Source: Bin55 sp965203735
GTDB lineage: Bacteria > Pseudomonadota > Gammaproteobacteria > Pseudomonadales > Azotimanducaceae
Reading direction: 5' to 3'
DNA length: 64,000 bases
Assembly: GCA_965203735.1 (NCBI GenBank)
Contig: OZ241909.1
Location: 1,178,001-1,242,000 of the forward strand
The position numbers and the translations under genes were made by a program. The notes under the pieces were generated by a model that saw only the letters and a program-made list of their open reading frames with translations, was not told the DNA's origin and made no database searches. Below, in pieces: positions 1-9,169 of the stretch (position 1 is its first letter; every line of letters begins with the position of its first letter).

Positions 1-1
1 A

Positions 2-1657
2 TGGCAGCTAGCCAAGTACGGTCTCATTGGTCTGCTCTTTTTCGTCTTGCTACTAGCGGCACTGGGTTGGGTTACTTCCTATTCCGCAGCGGGAACCCGC
101 TCCACCCAGGCAGTAGATTACGCTACTAACACGATCACGTTAGCGCTCAGCACTGAACCTCCTCAGCTCGACTCGACACGGGCAACCGACATGGTCTCCG
201 GCATGTTGCTGGGACACACCATGGAAGGTTTGCTGCGTTACGGCCCCGACAATGAGCTCGTTCCAGGTATGGCTGAGTCTTGGGACGTCGATGAGAATGG
301 AGGCACGTTTCACTTGCGTACCGATGCTTATTGGAGTAACGAAACTCCCGTAACAGCGCATGACTTTGTGTTTGCATGGCAGACAGCGTTGAATCCCGAT
401 ACCGCTTCTCAATACGCATTCATCTTGTTCCCGATCAAGAATGCCATTGCAATAAACGAAGGAGAAAAGAAGCCTGAAGAGCTCGGCGCCAAGGCAATTG
501 ACGACCATACGCTTGAGATTGAGTTGGAGCAACCCACGGCATACTTTCTGAAGTTGCTCGCATTTCCGACGTACTACCCAATCAACGAGGAGTTCTATAG
601 GTCGACGGATGGAGGGTATGGAGCGGAAGCGCACACCCTTATTTACAACGGTCCGTTCAAGATTACGAAATGGGTACACGATGCGAGCCTTCGCTTAGAG
701 AAGAACGAGCTCTATTGGAATCGGGACCAGACAAAACTCGATGCTATCGACTACGCGTACATTTTGTCGGATGCCAATGCAACACTGAATCTCTTTGCAA
801 CAAACAAAATCGTCTACGCCGGACTCAATTCTGAGAATCTCGATCGAGCACTAAGAAATCGGTGGCACATCAAGCAGCACAACGACGGATCGGTGTTCTT
901 TCTCGAAATCAATCATCGACCTGATCGGATCACGTCGAATTACAACTTGCGAAGAGCTCTTCAGTTGGTTCACAACCCATCTGAGTTGGTCTACAAGGTA
1001 TTGAAGCTTCCGGGCAACCTTCCTGGCGAATCGATCTTTCCCGTGTGGCTTAATGGTGTAGAGGGACGTTTTCGAGACGAATACCCGGGTCCTAAGTACA
1101 TCATCAACGAAGAAAAGGCTCGTGAGCACCTGGAAATGGCGATCGAGGAACTTGGAGTAGACGAACTTCCGCCGCTAGTTCTGTTGTCCGGCGACAATCC
1201 CGTCTCCAATAAGCAGTCTGAGTACTACCAGAGGCTGTGGAAAGAGAAGCTTGGTATTGAAGTCAAAATTGACAAGCAGATATTTAAGCTTCGACTCGAA
1301 AAAATGACTACCGGCGACTTCGATATCGTTGCGGCGGGATGGGGTCCGGACTATCACGATGTCATGACGTTTGGTGATCTCTTCGCTTCGTGGAATCTGA
1401 ACAATCGTGGACGCTATGCAAACACGGAAGTGGATCGACACGTAGCAATTGCTCAGAGTTCAAGTGACCCTGTTGAACGGATGGAAGCAATGGATCGGGT
1501 TCAACAGCTCTTGCATGACGACGTGGCCATTCTCGTTCAATATGAACGAGGGAGCGTGTACGTTTCGGATGATCGCGTAAAAGGAGTCACTCGACGTGCT
1601 GTTGGCTTGGATCCAGACTACACGCGAGCTTATATCGCGAGAGATAGTGAAGACTAA
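2..1657 (+). CDS. Peptide ABC transporter substrate-binding protein (OppA-like), 5' partial
   Basis: Extracytoplasmic solute-binding protein of family SBP_bac_5, which captures oligopeptides or similar solutes for an ABC importer. The reading frame is open to the left edge, and the first visible residues form a hydrophobic segment (about residues 7-22) that acts as signal peptide or membrane anchor, so the true start lies at or before base 1. A TTG at 47 falls inside this segment and is unlikely to be the start. Typical OppA features follow: the early ALSTEPPQLD strand, the LVPGMAESW segment, and the DFDIVAAGWGPDYHD segment near the C-terminus. The two permease and two ATPase genes follow with gaps or overlaps of a few bases, giving one complete Opp/Dpp-type operon. 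The substrate cannot be read from the sequence. Confidence 0.9.
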   Translation, partial: WQLAKYGLIGLLFFVLLLAALGWVTSYSAAGTRSTQAVDYATNTITLALSTEPPQLDSTRATDMVSGMLLGHTMEGLLRYGPDNELVPGMAESWDVDENGGTFHLRTDAYWSNETPVTAHDFVFAWQTALNPDTASQYAFILFPIKNAIAINEGEKKPEELGAKAIDDHTLEIELEQPTAYFLKLLAFPTYYPINEEFYRSTDGGYGAEAHTLIYNGPFKITKWVHDASLRLEKNELYWNRDQTKLDAIDYAYILSDANATLNLFATNKIVYAGLNSENLDRALRNRWHIKQHNDGSVFFLEINHRPDRITSNYNLRRALQLVHNPSELVYKVLKLPGNLPGESIFPVWLNGVEGRFRDEYPGPKYIINEEKAREHLEMAIEELGVDELPPLVLLSGDNPVSNKQSEYYQRLWKEKLGIEVKIDKQIFKLRLEKMTTGDFDIVAAGWGPDYHDVMTFGDLFASWNLNNRGRYANTEVDRHVAIAQSSSDPVERMEAMDRVQQLLHDDVAILVQYERGSVYVSDDRVKGVTRRAVGLDPDYTRAYIARDSED

Positions 1658-1663
1658 GATTCG

Positions 1664-2596
1664 ATGACCCGCTACGTTCTCTGGCGACTCCTACAGGGAG
1701 TCATCACAGTCTGGTTCATCGCGACGGTGACTTTCTTCGTCATGCACAACCTACCGGGCGATCCTCTCGCAGACGACAAGGCGGTTTCCGAGAAAATTCG
1801 AGCGAATCTCGAGGAAAAGTTGGGGTTGGACAAACCTGTCGTCGAACAGTATTTCATCTATATGAGAAACATGATCCAGGGCGACTTTGGATTGTCGTTT
1901 GTACACGAAAACCGTCGAGTCAACGAGATCATCCGCGACCATTTCCCGGTCTCGGCCATTTTGGGAATACTCGCTATAGTGATAGCTGGATTTGGGGGAA
2001 TTCTGTGGGGTGCATTGACGGCACTCTATCGAAACAGGTGGCCCGACATTGCGATCATTTTGCTAGTGATCTTGGGAATCTCGGTGCCTTCATTTGTTTT
2101 TGCCACCGTGGGTCAGCTTGTACTAGTAACCATGAACAACTTGGCAGGGTTTGAAGTCTTGCCGGTTGCAGGATGGGGAACTGTCGCACACATGCTGATT
2201 CCGGCTCTTGTTCTGGGTCTAGGAACTATGGCGTTCCTCACTCGACTGATGCGAACGTCGATGTTGGAAATTGTCTCTTCGGACTTTGTGCGTACAGCTA
2301 AAGCAAAAGGCGTACCGATGGCGCAGATCTTCTCGAGGCACCAGTTACGCAATGCCGTACTTCCGGTCGTAACCGTACTGGGACCTTCGATTGCTGGAAT
2401 CACCACGGGCGGATTCGTCGTTGAGAACGTATTTGGAATTCCCGGATTGGGTAGATACTTCGTTCTTGCCGTACAACAAAACGACTATGGCGTGATTATG
2501 GGAACCACGGTCTTCTACGGAGCATTTCTCGTACTGATGGTCATTTTGGTAGACATTCTTTACGCTGTCATTGATCCTAGGGTGAGACTCGAATGA
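1664..2596 (+). CDS. Peptide ABC transporter permease (OppB/DppB type)
   Basis: First inner-membrane permease subunit of the oligopeptide importer. The 310 residues match the usual family length. The N-terminal helix is followed by the GDPLADD segment and the long periplasmic linker of OppB proteins. The core has about six membrane segments, and the EAA-like cytoplasmic loop reads VRTAKAKGVP (about residue 208 onward), which contacts the ATPases. The C-terminal VFGIPGLGRYFVLAVQQNDY block is typical. The gene starts with ATG six bases after the binding-protein stop, and its stop overlaps the ATG of the next permease by four bases (ATGA), so translation is probably coupled. Assignment as OppB rather than OppC rests on the fold and position in the operon. 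Confidence 0.93.
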   Translation: MTRYVLWRLLQGVITVWFIATVTFFVMHNLPGDPLADDKAVSEKIRANLEEKLGLDKPVVEQYFIYMRNMIQGDFGLSFVHENRRVNEIIRDHFPVSAILGILAIVIAGFGGILWGALTALYRNRWPDIAIILLVILGISVPSFVFATVGQLVLVTMNNLAGFEVLPVAGWGTVAHMLIPALVLGLGTMAFLTRLMRTSMLEIVSSDFVRTAKAKGVPMAQIFSRHQLRNAVLPVVTVLGPSIAGITTGGFVVENVFGIPGLGRYFVLAVQQNDYGVIMGTTVFYGAFLVLMVILVDILYAVIDPRVRLE

Positions 2597-3966
2597 GCGA
2601 TCTTTCTTTCAAGCCCATTTCCCTTGACACCGATATTGAGGAGCGATCTAGACCGTCTCTTTCCTATTGGCAAGATGCTTGGATACGACTGCGAGCTAAC
2701 AAGCGGGCATTTACGTCCCTGTTTGTAATTCTCGGAATGTTGGTGTTTGCATGTGCAGGGCCTTTGGTTTGGCGTATAGACCCCGATGCCCAGGACTTGG
2801 ACCAAACATCGAAACCTCCATGGGGAGACAGGAATGCACTTGTCCAGACTTACGAACCATGGGAGGGGGTAGTTTCTGAAGAACCGCAAGGCGACCATTT
2901 GGCTCCGCAATCCCTCGAACTCGTGGGCGATGCTACGACAACGAATGTTCGACTTGTTTGGGGTCCAGTCCCAAATTCAAAGGGGTATCGCATCTTCCGG
3001 CAAATCATTGAACCACGACCCGGCGATCCGTTGGGATTGCCGATTGGGGAGACAAAGGGGTCCACGTCCGTAAGTTTCGAGGATCGTCTCGACATCAAGC
3101 CCAAGTCCTACTGGTACTCAGTGGTTGCATTCAACGAAGAGGGAGAGGACTTTCCTGAAGCGGCTACGATCAAGGTAGATGTTGCTTTTTCCACCACAGC
3201 TGCAAATGCTGTCGAACGGGGATACATCAAGGATCAAAACTCCGTTAGTGTTGGCGACACAATAAGGGTGCCGCTTCATCCGTTAGGCACGGACTACCTG
3301 GGACGCGATATGTTGGCTCGTCTGATGGAAGGGGCGCGGATTTCTCTGTTCATCGGAATCGTGGCTCCGTTCCTGTTCGTAATCGCGGGTGTGATGTATG
3401 GAAGTATTGCGGGGTTTCTCGGCAGAAATATCGATCACATCTTGATGAGGTTCGCCGATTTTGTCATAGCACTTCCGTTTCTCTTGTTCATGATCCTGTT
3501 TAAGCTGCTCTTTGGTATTGGACCGGGCGAAAGTGGAATCCTGCCCATGCTAGTTGCGTTGGTACTTCTCAGTTGGCCTGGAGCGGCGCGCCTTGTCCGG
3601 GGCGAAATATTGCAAATTCGAGAAGAGGGCTACGTCGAAGCATCGCGATTGCTAGGTACCAAGACTCCCCGATTGATTCTTCGCCACATGATTCCAAACA
3701 CCATGGGCGTTGTGCTCGTGACCTTTACGTTCGCAGTTCCAAGTGCGATCTTTACAGAGGCATTTCTCTCTTTCATTGGAATGGGTGTAACTGCACCCAC
3801 GGCGTCATGGGGATCCATGTGTAACGATGGGATCAAGACCATGGAATCCACACCTCACGAATTGATCTTCCCTGCACTATTTATAAGTGTCACCGTTCTT
3901 GCTTTTAACTTCCTTGGCGATGGTTTAAGGGATGCATTGGACGCTCGCATGCGGTACGGAGAATAA
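2593..3966 (+). CDS. Peptide ABC transporter permease (OppC/DppC type) with inserted FN3-like domain
   Basis: Second permease subunit of the importer. At 457 residues it is about 150 longer than usual OppC proteins. A first membrane helix (about 40-60) is followed by a long periplasmic insertion before the conserved LGTDYLGRDML motif (about 231), which normally comes soon after helix 1. Residues about 104-195 of the insertion read like a fibronectin type III domain: a conserved Trp in VRLVWGPV, a GYRIFRQ strand, and a YWYSVVAFNEEG strand-loop. The core permease domain, with its EAA loop GYVEASRLLGT, is intact. The start overlaps the oppB-like stop by four bases, and the ATPase gene follows two bases after the stop. 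The domain may bind the substrate protein or the solute, but that is inference. Confidence 0.92.
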   Translation: MSDLSFKPISLDTDIEERSRPSLSYWQDAWIRLRANKRAFTSLFVILGMLVFACAGPLVWRIDPDAQDLDQTSKPPWGDRNALVQTYEPWEGVVSEEPQGDHLAPQSLELVGDATTTNVRLVWGPVPNSKGYRIFRQIIEPRPGDPLGLPIGETKGSTSVSFEDRLDIKPKSYWYSVVAFNEEGEDFPEAATIKVDVAFSTTAANAVERGYIKDQNSVSVGDTIRVPLHPLGTDYLGRDMLARLMEGARISLFIGIVAPFLFVIAGVMYGSIAGFLGRNIDHILMRFADFVIALPFLLFMILFKLLFGIGPGESGILPMLVALVLLSWPGAARLVRGEILQIREEGYVEASRLLGTKTPRLILRHMIPNTMGVVLVTFTFAVPSAIFTEAFLSFIGMGVTAPTASWGSMCNDGIKTMESTPHELIFPALFISVTVLAFNFLGDGLRDALDARMRYGE

Positions 3967-3968
3967 GA

Positions 3969-4973
3969 ATGGCGGTGCTTGAAGTCTCCGACCTGCACGT
4001 AGAGTTCACGACCTATGGTGGAATCGTGCATGCCGTTCGAGGGGCGAGTTTTTCGGTTGATCGTGGCGAGACACTAGCGATAGTCGGAGAGTCAGGATGC
4101 GGAAAGTCCGTGTCGGTCCAAAGCATCATGGGACTGATTCCTGTACCGCCCGGGCGAATCACACATGGAACTGCTACATTGGACGGGCACGACATCCTAC
4201 GAAGTCGAGTGATCGACGGCAAAGACATTCGCGGTAGTAAGGTGGGCATGATCTTCCAGGATCCCATGACTTCACTCAATCCCACGATGACGATTGGAGC
4301 ACAAATCGCGGAACCCCTAAGAGTCCATAACGGAATGTCGAAACGAGAGTCAATGAATCGTGCAGTTGAGCTTCTTGATCTCACCCGAATTCCTGAGGCA
4401 AAGAAGAGATCGCGTCAATACCCATTTGAGTTCTCAGGTGGCATGCTGCAACGCGCCATGATCGCCATGGCACTTGCTTGCGAACCTGCCGTACTGATCG
4501 CCGACGAACCTACAACTGCATTGGACGTCACCATTCAAGCCCAGATTCTCGACCTGGTTCATGATCTACAAAAAGAAAAAGAGATGGCTCTGATCTTGAT
4601 TACCCACGACCTCGGAATCGTTGCAAGAATGGCGAATCAGGTTGTAGTCATGTATGCCGGAGAAGTCCTGGAAACAGGCTCGGTGGATGAGATCTTCTAT
4701 CAGTCTGCCCACCCCTACACAATCGGTCTAACGTCAGCAATGCCAACGAACCGCCGAGATGTTCAACAAAGCTTGATGCCAATTCCTGGAAGCCCACCAG
4801 ATTTGTTCTCGCCGCCAGAAGGGTGTGGCTATGCGGCGAGATGTCCTTATGCAATGGAGGTGTGTGTTTCCAATCGGCCTGAAATTTTTGATGTGTCGGG
4901 TTCTCATGGCTCCCGATGTTGGTTGCACCATGAAGAGTGTTCGGTGCAAGTACCCGAGATTTCCACTACGTGA
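3969..4973 (+). CDS. Peptide ABC transporter ATP-binding protein (OppD/DppD type)
   Basis: Cytoplasmic ATPase that powers the peptide importer. The sequence shows Walker A GESGCGKS (about residues 39-46), the Q-loop in FQDPMTSLNP, an ABC signature varied to FSGGMLQR, Walker B LIADEPTTALD and the switch His in LITHDLG. The C-terminal 80 residues are the oligopeptide/dipeptide transporter extension (oligo_HPY) with the usual Cys-rich stretch (CGYAARCP...C). At 334 residues it has normal length. The ATG lies two bases after the permease stop. The stop TGA overlaps the GTG start proposed for the second ATPase. Confidence 0.95.
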   Translation: MAVLEVSDLHVEFTTYGGIVHAVRGASFSVDRGETLAIVGESGCGKSVSVQSIMGLIPVPPGRITHGTATLDGHDILRSRVIDGKDIRGSKVGMIFQDPMTSLNPTMTIGAQIAEPLRVHNGMSKRESMNRAVELLDLTRIPEAKKRSRQYPFEFSGGMLQRAMIAMALACEPAVLIADEPTTALDVTIQAQILDLVHDLQKEKEMALILITHDLGIVARMANQVVVMYAGEVLETGSVDEIFYQSAHPYTIGLTSAMPTNRRDVQQSLMPIPGSPPDLFSPPEGCGYAARCPYAMEVCVSNRPEIFDVSGSHGSRCWLHHEECSVQVPEISTT

Positions 4974-5965
4974 GCGAGCCTCTTGTAGCGGTCAGTGATC
5001 TGACCAAGCACTTTCGAATCGGGAGGAATCAAGTCGTTCATGCGGTGGATGCTGTGTCTTTGGATATATATGAGCGTGAAATCGTTGGGTTAGTCGGGGA
5101 AAGTGGCTCTGGAAAATCCACGCTCGGCAAGACGATGATTGGACTGCACGACAAGACAAATGGCCACGTATTCTTCGACGGCGAGCAACTCCCTCAGACC
5201 TATGATTCGAGCGACTTCCAGAAGTACGCGCATCGAATGCAGATGATCTTCCAGGATCCTTATTCGTCGCTCAATCCCCGAATGACAGTTGGAGAGATTG
5301 TGGGTGAGGGATTGCGTCTGCACACATCGCAGTCAAAGAGTGAGATTCGAGACGCGACGGCGGAATGGTTGGAGCGTGTGGGTCTGAACGCCGATCATAT
5401 GGCACGCTATCCCCATGAATTCTCCGGGGGCCAACGTCAACGTATCGGTATTGCGAGAGCTCTCATCTTGGATCCGGATTTCGTTGTCTGTGATGAGCCG
5501 ATTTCAGCTCTTGACGTCTCAGTTCAAGCTCAAGTTGTAAATTTGCTTGGTGAGCTCAAGGATTCGCTCGGACTCACGTTGCTGTTCATTGCTCACGATC
5601 TTTCGATGGTGCGATACGTCTCTGATCGGATTGCAGTTATGTACTTGGGTGCACTGATTGAGATGGGGCCGGCGGACGAAGTGTTCTTCAATCCGAAACA
5701 CCCCTATACGCAACTCTTGGTGGAGTCCAATCCAGAACCTGACCCCGAGCACGAACGAGGACGAGAGTCCACTCGAATTCAAGGCGAGATACCGTCTCCG
5801 GTGAATATTCAACCTGGTTGTCGCTTTTCGGATCGTTGCCCTGTAGCCATGGAGCGCTGCAAACACATAACGCCAGAGCTCATGGAGGTTGGCGAGAATG
5901 GTGCGTCGAGAGAGGTCGCCTGTCACCTATACGGTGAAGAGGAACTTAGAACAAACGTTGGATAG
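4970..5965 (+). CDS. Peptide ABC transporter ATP-binding protein (OppF/DppF type)
   Basis: Second ATPase of the importer, forming a heterodimer with the upstream ATPase. It has Walker A GESGSGKS, Q-loop FQDPYSSLNP, signature FSGGQRQR, Walker B VVCDEPISALD and the C-terminal Cys-containing oligo_HPY tail (GCRFSDRCP). I place the start at GTG 4970, which overlaps the preceding TGA as GTGA and gives MSEPLVAVSDL, a normal N-terminus. A longer frame from GTG 4937 would overlap the upstream gene by 37 bases and add an unrelated-looking extension. It closes the five-gene importer operon; an imperfect hairpin follows directly after the stop. Confidence 0.93.
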   Translation: MSEPLVAVSDLTKHFRIGRNQVVHAVDAVSLDIYEREIVGLVGESGSGKSTLGKTMIGLHDKTNGHVFFDGEQLPQTYDSSDFQKYAHRMQMIFQDPYSSLNPRMTVGEIVGEGLRLHTSQSKSEIRDATAEWLERVGLNADHMARYPHEFSGGQRQRIGIARALILDPDFVVCDEPISALDVSVQAQVVNLLGELKDSLGLTLLFIAHDLSMVRYVSDRIAVMYLGALIEMGPADEVFFNPKHPYTQLLVESNPEPDPEHERGRESTRIQGEIPSPVNIQPGCRFSDRCPVAMERCKHITPELMEVGENGASREVACHLYGEEELRTNVG

Positions 5966-5995
5966 AGCTTGAGGATTCTTGCTCAGCTCTCTATC
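5961..5995 (+). terminator. Imperfect hairpin after the peptide-importer operon
   Basis: GATAGAG on the left pairs with CTCTATC on the right, and an inner TTGAG/CTCA pairing continues the stem with a small bulge. It begins on the last codons of the oppF-like gene. There is no clear T-tract behind it, so it may be a weak or Rho-assisted terminator or an mRNA-stabilising stem. Confidence 0.35.
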
Positions 5996-6020
5996 GGACT
6001 CATTTGTTAGTGGTAGACAG

Positions 6021-6034
6021 AGCTTGATCAAGCT
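6021..6034. promoter_or_regulatory. Perfect 14-bp palindrome upstream of the TonB receptor
   Basis: AGCTTGATCAAGCT is a perfect dyad 59 bases before the GTG start of the receptor gene, in the only sizeable gap between it and the importer operon. Its size and place suit a repressor or activator site, but no regulator gene is nearby and no family is recognised. Confidence 0.3.
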
Positions 6035-6092
6035 GGCAAGTTCGTTTTGAATACAATCTGCCAATTCGCTTTTCCTTGACAGAGGTGTAGGT

Positions 6093-8684
6093 GTGAAGAA
6101 GTACTTAAGACTATTGAGACGCGTTCCGTCACTAATGCTCGTGGCAATGCTGCCATTGTGCTTTGCGTGTGGAGTTTCAGCACAAGAGGGAGACGGTGGC
6201 GACGCCACCGCTGATGCTGATGCGGAAATGGAAGAAGTGACCGTAGTCGGTTCTAGAAGACTAGATCGGTCTGCGGCAGATTCTCCGGTTCCGGTAGATG
6301 TGATAGACGGCGAGGACATGCTGGCCTATGGTGCCAACGACATGGACGAGTTGCTGTCTGTAGCGGTTCCTTCATACAACGTTGGGATTGAGCCAATTAG
6401 CGATGCCGCAACGTTTATTCGTCCGGCAATGCTGAGATCCTTGGCCCCCGATGCGACGTTGGTTCTTGTGAACGGCAAGCGCAGACATCGTGCGGCGGTG
6501 ATCGCATTGCTGGGAGCCGGCGCAGCTGGAGGGGCACAAGCTCCGGACTTGTCCGCAATTCCAGCAATTGCACTGAAACGTGTTGAAGTCTTAAGAGATG
6601 GTGCTTCGGCACAGTACGGATCCGATGCGATCGCGGGGATCATAAATCTTGTGCTCCGAGATAGTTCGGACGGAATCACGATTGATTCAAAACTAGGACA
6701 GCATTACGAAGGAGATGGACAGCAAATGTCCGTTGCCGCCAACATCGGTCTACCCATGACGGATTTTGGGTTTGCGAATCTCAGTTTCGAATGGAAGGAA
6801 AACACAGCCACAAGTCGAAGCACTCAGCGTGGGGACGCACAGGGACTGATCGACGCGGGAAACACCGATGTTCGACAGCCAGCTGCCCAGATCTGGGGAT
6901 CGCCGGATATCTATGACGACTTCAAGCTATTCGGTAACTTCGGTCTTGAAATCAATCCGTCTACGGATGTCTACGCCTTCGGCAATTGGTCTGAAAGAGA
7001 AGTCGTAGGCGGGTTCTACTTTAGAAACCCACACACCCGAAATGGTGTGTTTCGTGGCCCGGTTGTAGATGGTGTACCTACTGTTAAGGTCGCAGACCTT
7101 ACGGGAGACATGTCAGGCAATTGTCCAGTAGTGCCGATCGTCAACAATGTTCCTGACGCAGATGTCTTGGCGGGTCTCACAACCAACCCGGACTGCTACT
7201 CGTTAATCGAGAGATTTCCTGGTGGATTCACGCCCAACTTTGGTGGTCAGGTCGCTGACATGAGCATTGCCGGTGGCGTCCGTGGACATCTCGAGAACGG
7301 CTGGTACTACGACTTCAGCGCAACTGTTGGAAGAAGCTATGCGTTGTTCTACATCTTCAATACGATCAATCCACAGCTTTTGACGTTACGAAATGACATT
7401 CCTACGCACTATGAAGCGGGTGCGTATACAGAAACAGACCGAGTGTTCAACTTCGGCATGTCGAAGCAGAGAATGCTGGACAACGGAATTCCATTGAATA
7501 TCGCATGGGGATTGGAGTATCGAACAGAAATGTTCCGAATTACCAACGGAGAACCCAATTCCTTCCACATTAACGAAAGTCTTGCTGCTCAGGGATTTGG
7601 TGTTGGATCCAATGGATTTGCAGGGTTTCCTCCAAGCGATGCGGGAATTAGCACTGTCTCAGCGGCATCTGCATACATCGACTTGGAATCGGATGTTTCC
7701 GACGATCTTCTTGTCGGCGGAGCGCTTCGTTTTGAACGATGGCCGGATTATGGGAATACCCTTGATGGAAAGGTGGCGTTTCGATACGACGTCAACTTCG
7801 ACGTGGCCGTGCGAGGTGCAGTCAGTACCGGATTTCGTGTACCAACAGCTGGTCAAGCGAACTTGAGAAATGTAACAACGGAATTCAATATGGGTGCTTT
7901 GGCAGATATTGCAACTCTGCCTCCTACAAATCCCGTTGCGCAACAGAAAGGTGCCACAGCACTGACACCGGAGAAATCCATAAATCTCACATTCGGAGTT
8001 GTTGCCTCCATCAATTCCATCGATTTGACTGTCGACTACTACAACATAGAAGTTGAAGATCGCATTGCATTCACCAGTCGATTCAATCTGACCCCGGCAG
8101 ACATTCAAGCATTGTTGAATGCAGGCGTTGCAGACGCAACAAGTTTTTCAAGCGTGCGCTTCTTCTCGAACCAGCAAACCTTGCGCTCGTCTGGAATTGA
8201 CATCGTGGCTTCAATGCCAATCGACATGAGGTTAGGAGCTGTACTGCCTGGAACTACATCTATCACGCTTGCTGCCAATATTGGCGAAGTAGAGCTGGAA
8301 TCCTTCAATCCTGAGTTCACAAGTGAGAACCGAAGGAAGCAAATCGAGGATGGTCAACCAGGATCAAAACTGACTGCAACACTTAACCACGATCAGGGTC
8401 AGTGGTCTGCAATGCTCAGACTTAGGTATTTTGGCGAGCATTATGACTCCCCAACTAACGACGGGTCTGTCTCCTACTATCCAGATCCAGCATTCATTTT
8501 CGATACCGAGGTTCGTTATCAGATAGACGAGAATTTCACGATCACAGGTGGACTTCAAAACCTCTCCGATGTGTATCCTTCCGACAATCCTGCGGGTGAA
8601 GTTGCCGGATTGATCTATGCGGAACAATCGCCTTATGGATTCAACGGAGGCTATTACTACGCACGGGTGACTTGGAGACGTTGA
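6093..8684 (+). CDS. TonB-dependent outer-membrane receptor
   Basis: Outer-membrane gated channel that uses TonB energy to import large or scarce solutes. The 863-residue product begins with a signal peptide (basic n-region, hydrophobic core to about residue 27, cleavage near VSAQ), then a TonB-box-like EEVTVVG, then a plug domain with VLVNGKRRHR and VEVLRDGASAQYGSDAIAGIINL, the classic plug block. The rest is a beta-barrel with alternating aromatic strands that ends in an aromatic/Trp C-terminus. The start is GTG 6093 with AGAGG just upstream. It follows the peptide ABC importer by 127 bases on the same strand. The pair may move one substrate across both membranes, but the ligand is not evident from the sequence. 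Confidence 0.93.
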   Translation: MKKYLRLLRRVPSLMLVAMLPLCFACGVSAQEGDGGDATADADAEMEEVTVVGSRRLDRSAADSPVPVDVIDGEDMLAYGANDMDELLSVAVPSYNVGIEPISDAATFIRPAMLRSLAPDATLVLVNGKRRHRAAVIALLGAGAAGGAQAPDLSAIPAIALKRVEVLRDGASAQYGSDAIAGIINLVLRDSSDGITIDSKLGQHYEGDGQQMSVAANIGLPMTDFGFANLSFEWKENTATSRSTQRGDAQGLIDAGNTDVRQPAAQIWGSPDIYDDFKLFGNFGLEINPSTDVYAFGNWSEREVVGGFYFRNPHTRNGVFRGPVVDGVPTVKVADLTGDMSGNCPVVPIVNNVPDADVLAGLTTNPDCYSLIERFPGGFTPNFGGQVADMSIAGGVRGHLENGWYYDFSATVGRSYALFYIFNTINPQLLTLRNDIPTHYEAGAYTETDRVFNFGMSKQRMLDNGIPLNIAWGLEYRTEMFRITNGEPNSFHINESLAAQGFGVGSNGFAGFPPSDAGISTVSAASAYIDLESDVSDDLLVGGALRFERWPDYGNTLDGKVAFRYDVNFDVAVRGAVSTGFRVPTAGQANLRNVTTEFNMGALADIATLPPTNPVAQQKGATALTPEKSINLTFGVVASINSIDLTVDYYNIEVEDRIAFTSRFNLTPADIQALLNAGVADATSFSSVRFFSNQQTLRSSGIDIVASMPIDMRLGAVLPGTTSITLAANIGEVELESFNPEFTSENRRKQIEDGQPGSKLTATLNHDQGQWSAMLRLRYFGEHYDSPTNDGSVSYYPDPAFIFDTEVRYQIDENFTITGGLQNLSDVYPSDNPAGEVAGLIYAEQSPYGFNGGYYYARVTWRR

Positions 8685-8707
8685 TTCCGATCAACAAAAA
8701 CTGATCG

Positions 8708-8741
8708 CCATCCCCTGTCGTTGAAAACCGGCAGGGGATGG
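8708..8741 (+). terminator. Strong hairpin after the TonB receptor gene
   Basis: CCATCCCCTGTCG and CGGCAGGGGATGG form a 13-base-pair, GC-rich stem (one G-U pair) with an eight-base loop, 24 bases after the receptor stop. The T-tract is missing, but stem strength and position suit transcription termination. Confidence 0.6.
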
Positions 8742-8762
8742 GTACCCCTACCATCACGTATT

Positions 8763-8781
8763 CCGTCATTGTTCATGACGG
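8763..8781. promoter_or_regulatory. Perfect small inverted repeat before the ABM-domain gene
   Basis: CCGTCAT and ATGACGG face each other across a five-base spacer, 37 bases before the ATG of the next gene. It lies beyond the stronger hairpin, in the place where that gene's promoter would be, so an operator is as likely as a second terminator stem. Confidence 0.35.
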
Positions 8782-8817
8782 TGTGCTATACGTAAATACA
8801 GTTGAGGCAAGAAATAG

Positions 8818-9099
8818 ATGATTGCATTACTTGCAAAAATGAGTGTTGTCGAAGGAAAAGAAGCGGAATTCGAAGCCGTCATGGGTGAACTGATCGCGAG
8901 CGTGCGTGCGAACGAACCCGGGAACAAACTCTATACCCTCGTGAAGAACGATTCCGGCTACACAGTAATGGAGATTTACGAGAACCAAGAAGCTCTTGTC
9001 GCCCACGGACAGAGTGAGCACTTTAGAGCTGCGGGACCTAAGTTTGCAGGTCTACTAGCCGGAAGACCGGAACTTCTTCAATATGAAGTTGTAGCTTAG
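8818..9099 (+). CDS. Small ABM-domain protein, putative quinol monooxygenase-like
   Basis: A 93-residue protein of the antibiotic biosynthesis monooxygenase (ABM, ferredoxin-like dimeric) family. The first strand starts at MIALLAKMSV; the helix KEAEFEAVMGELIASVRANEPG and the strand YTVMEIYENQEALVAHGQSEHF (here described in parts) are family hallmarks, including the His of the HGQSEHF stretch. Members act without cofactor on quinones or aromatics, or have no known substrate. It stands alone: hairpins lie before it and the next gene is convergent. The ATG start is the first codon of the conserved domain. Confidence 0.85.
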   Translation: MIALLAKMSVVEGKEAEFEAVMGELIASVRANEPGNKLYTLVKNDSGYTVMEIYENQEALVAHGQSEHFRAAGPKFAGLLAGRPELLQYEVVA

Positions 9100-9169
9100 T
9101 CTACAAACTCGGATTTCTTTGCGAACTCTCTGGTTCTTAGCAAGCTCGCGAAAGCGCAATTCAATGAAG

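Noticed and set aside
140..679. 179-codon minus-strand frame
   Set aside because: Lies wholly inside the substrate-binding protein gene and shows no domain features.
7659..8108. 149-codon minus-strand frame
   Set aside because: Antisense to the TonB receptor beta-barrel; Cys-rich random composition.
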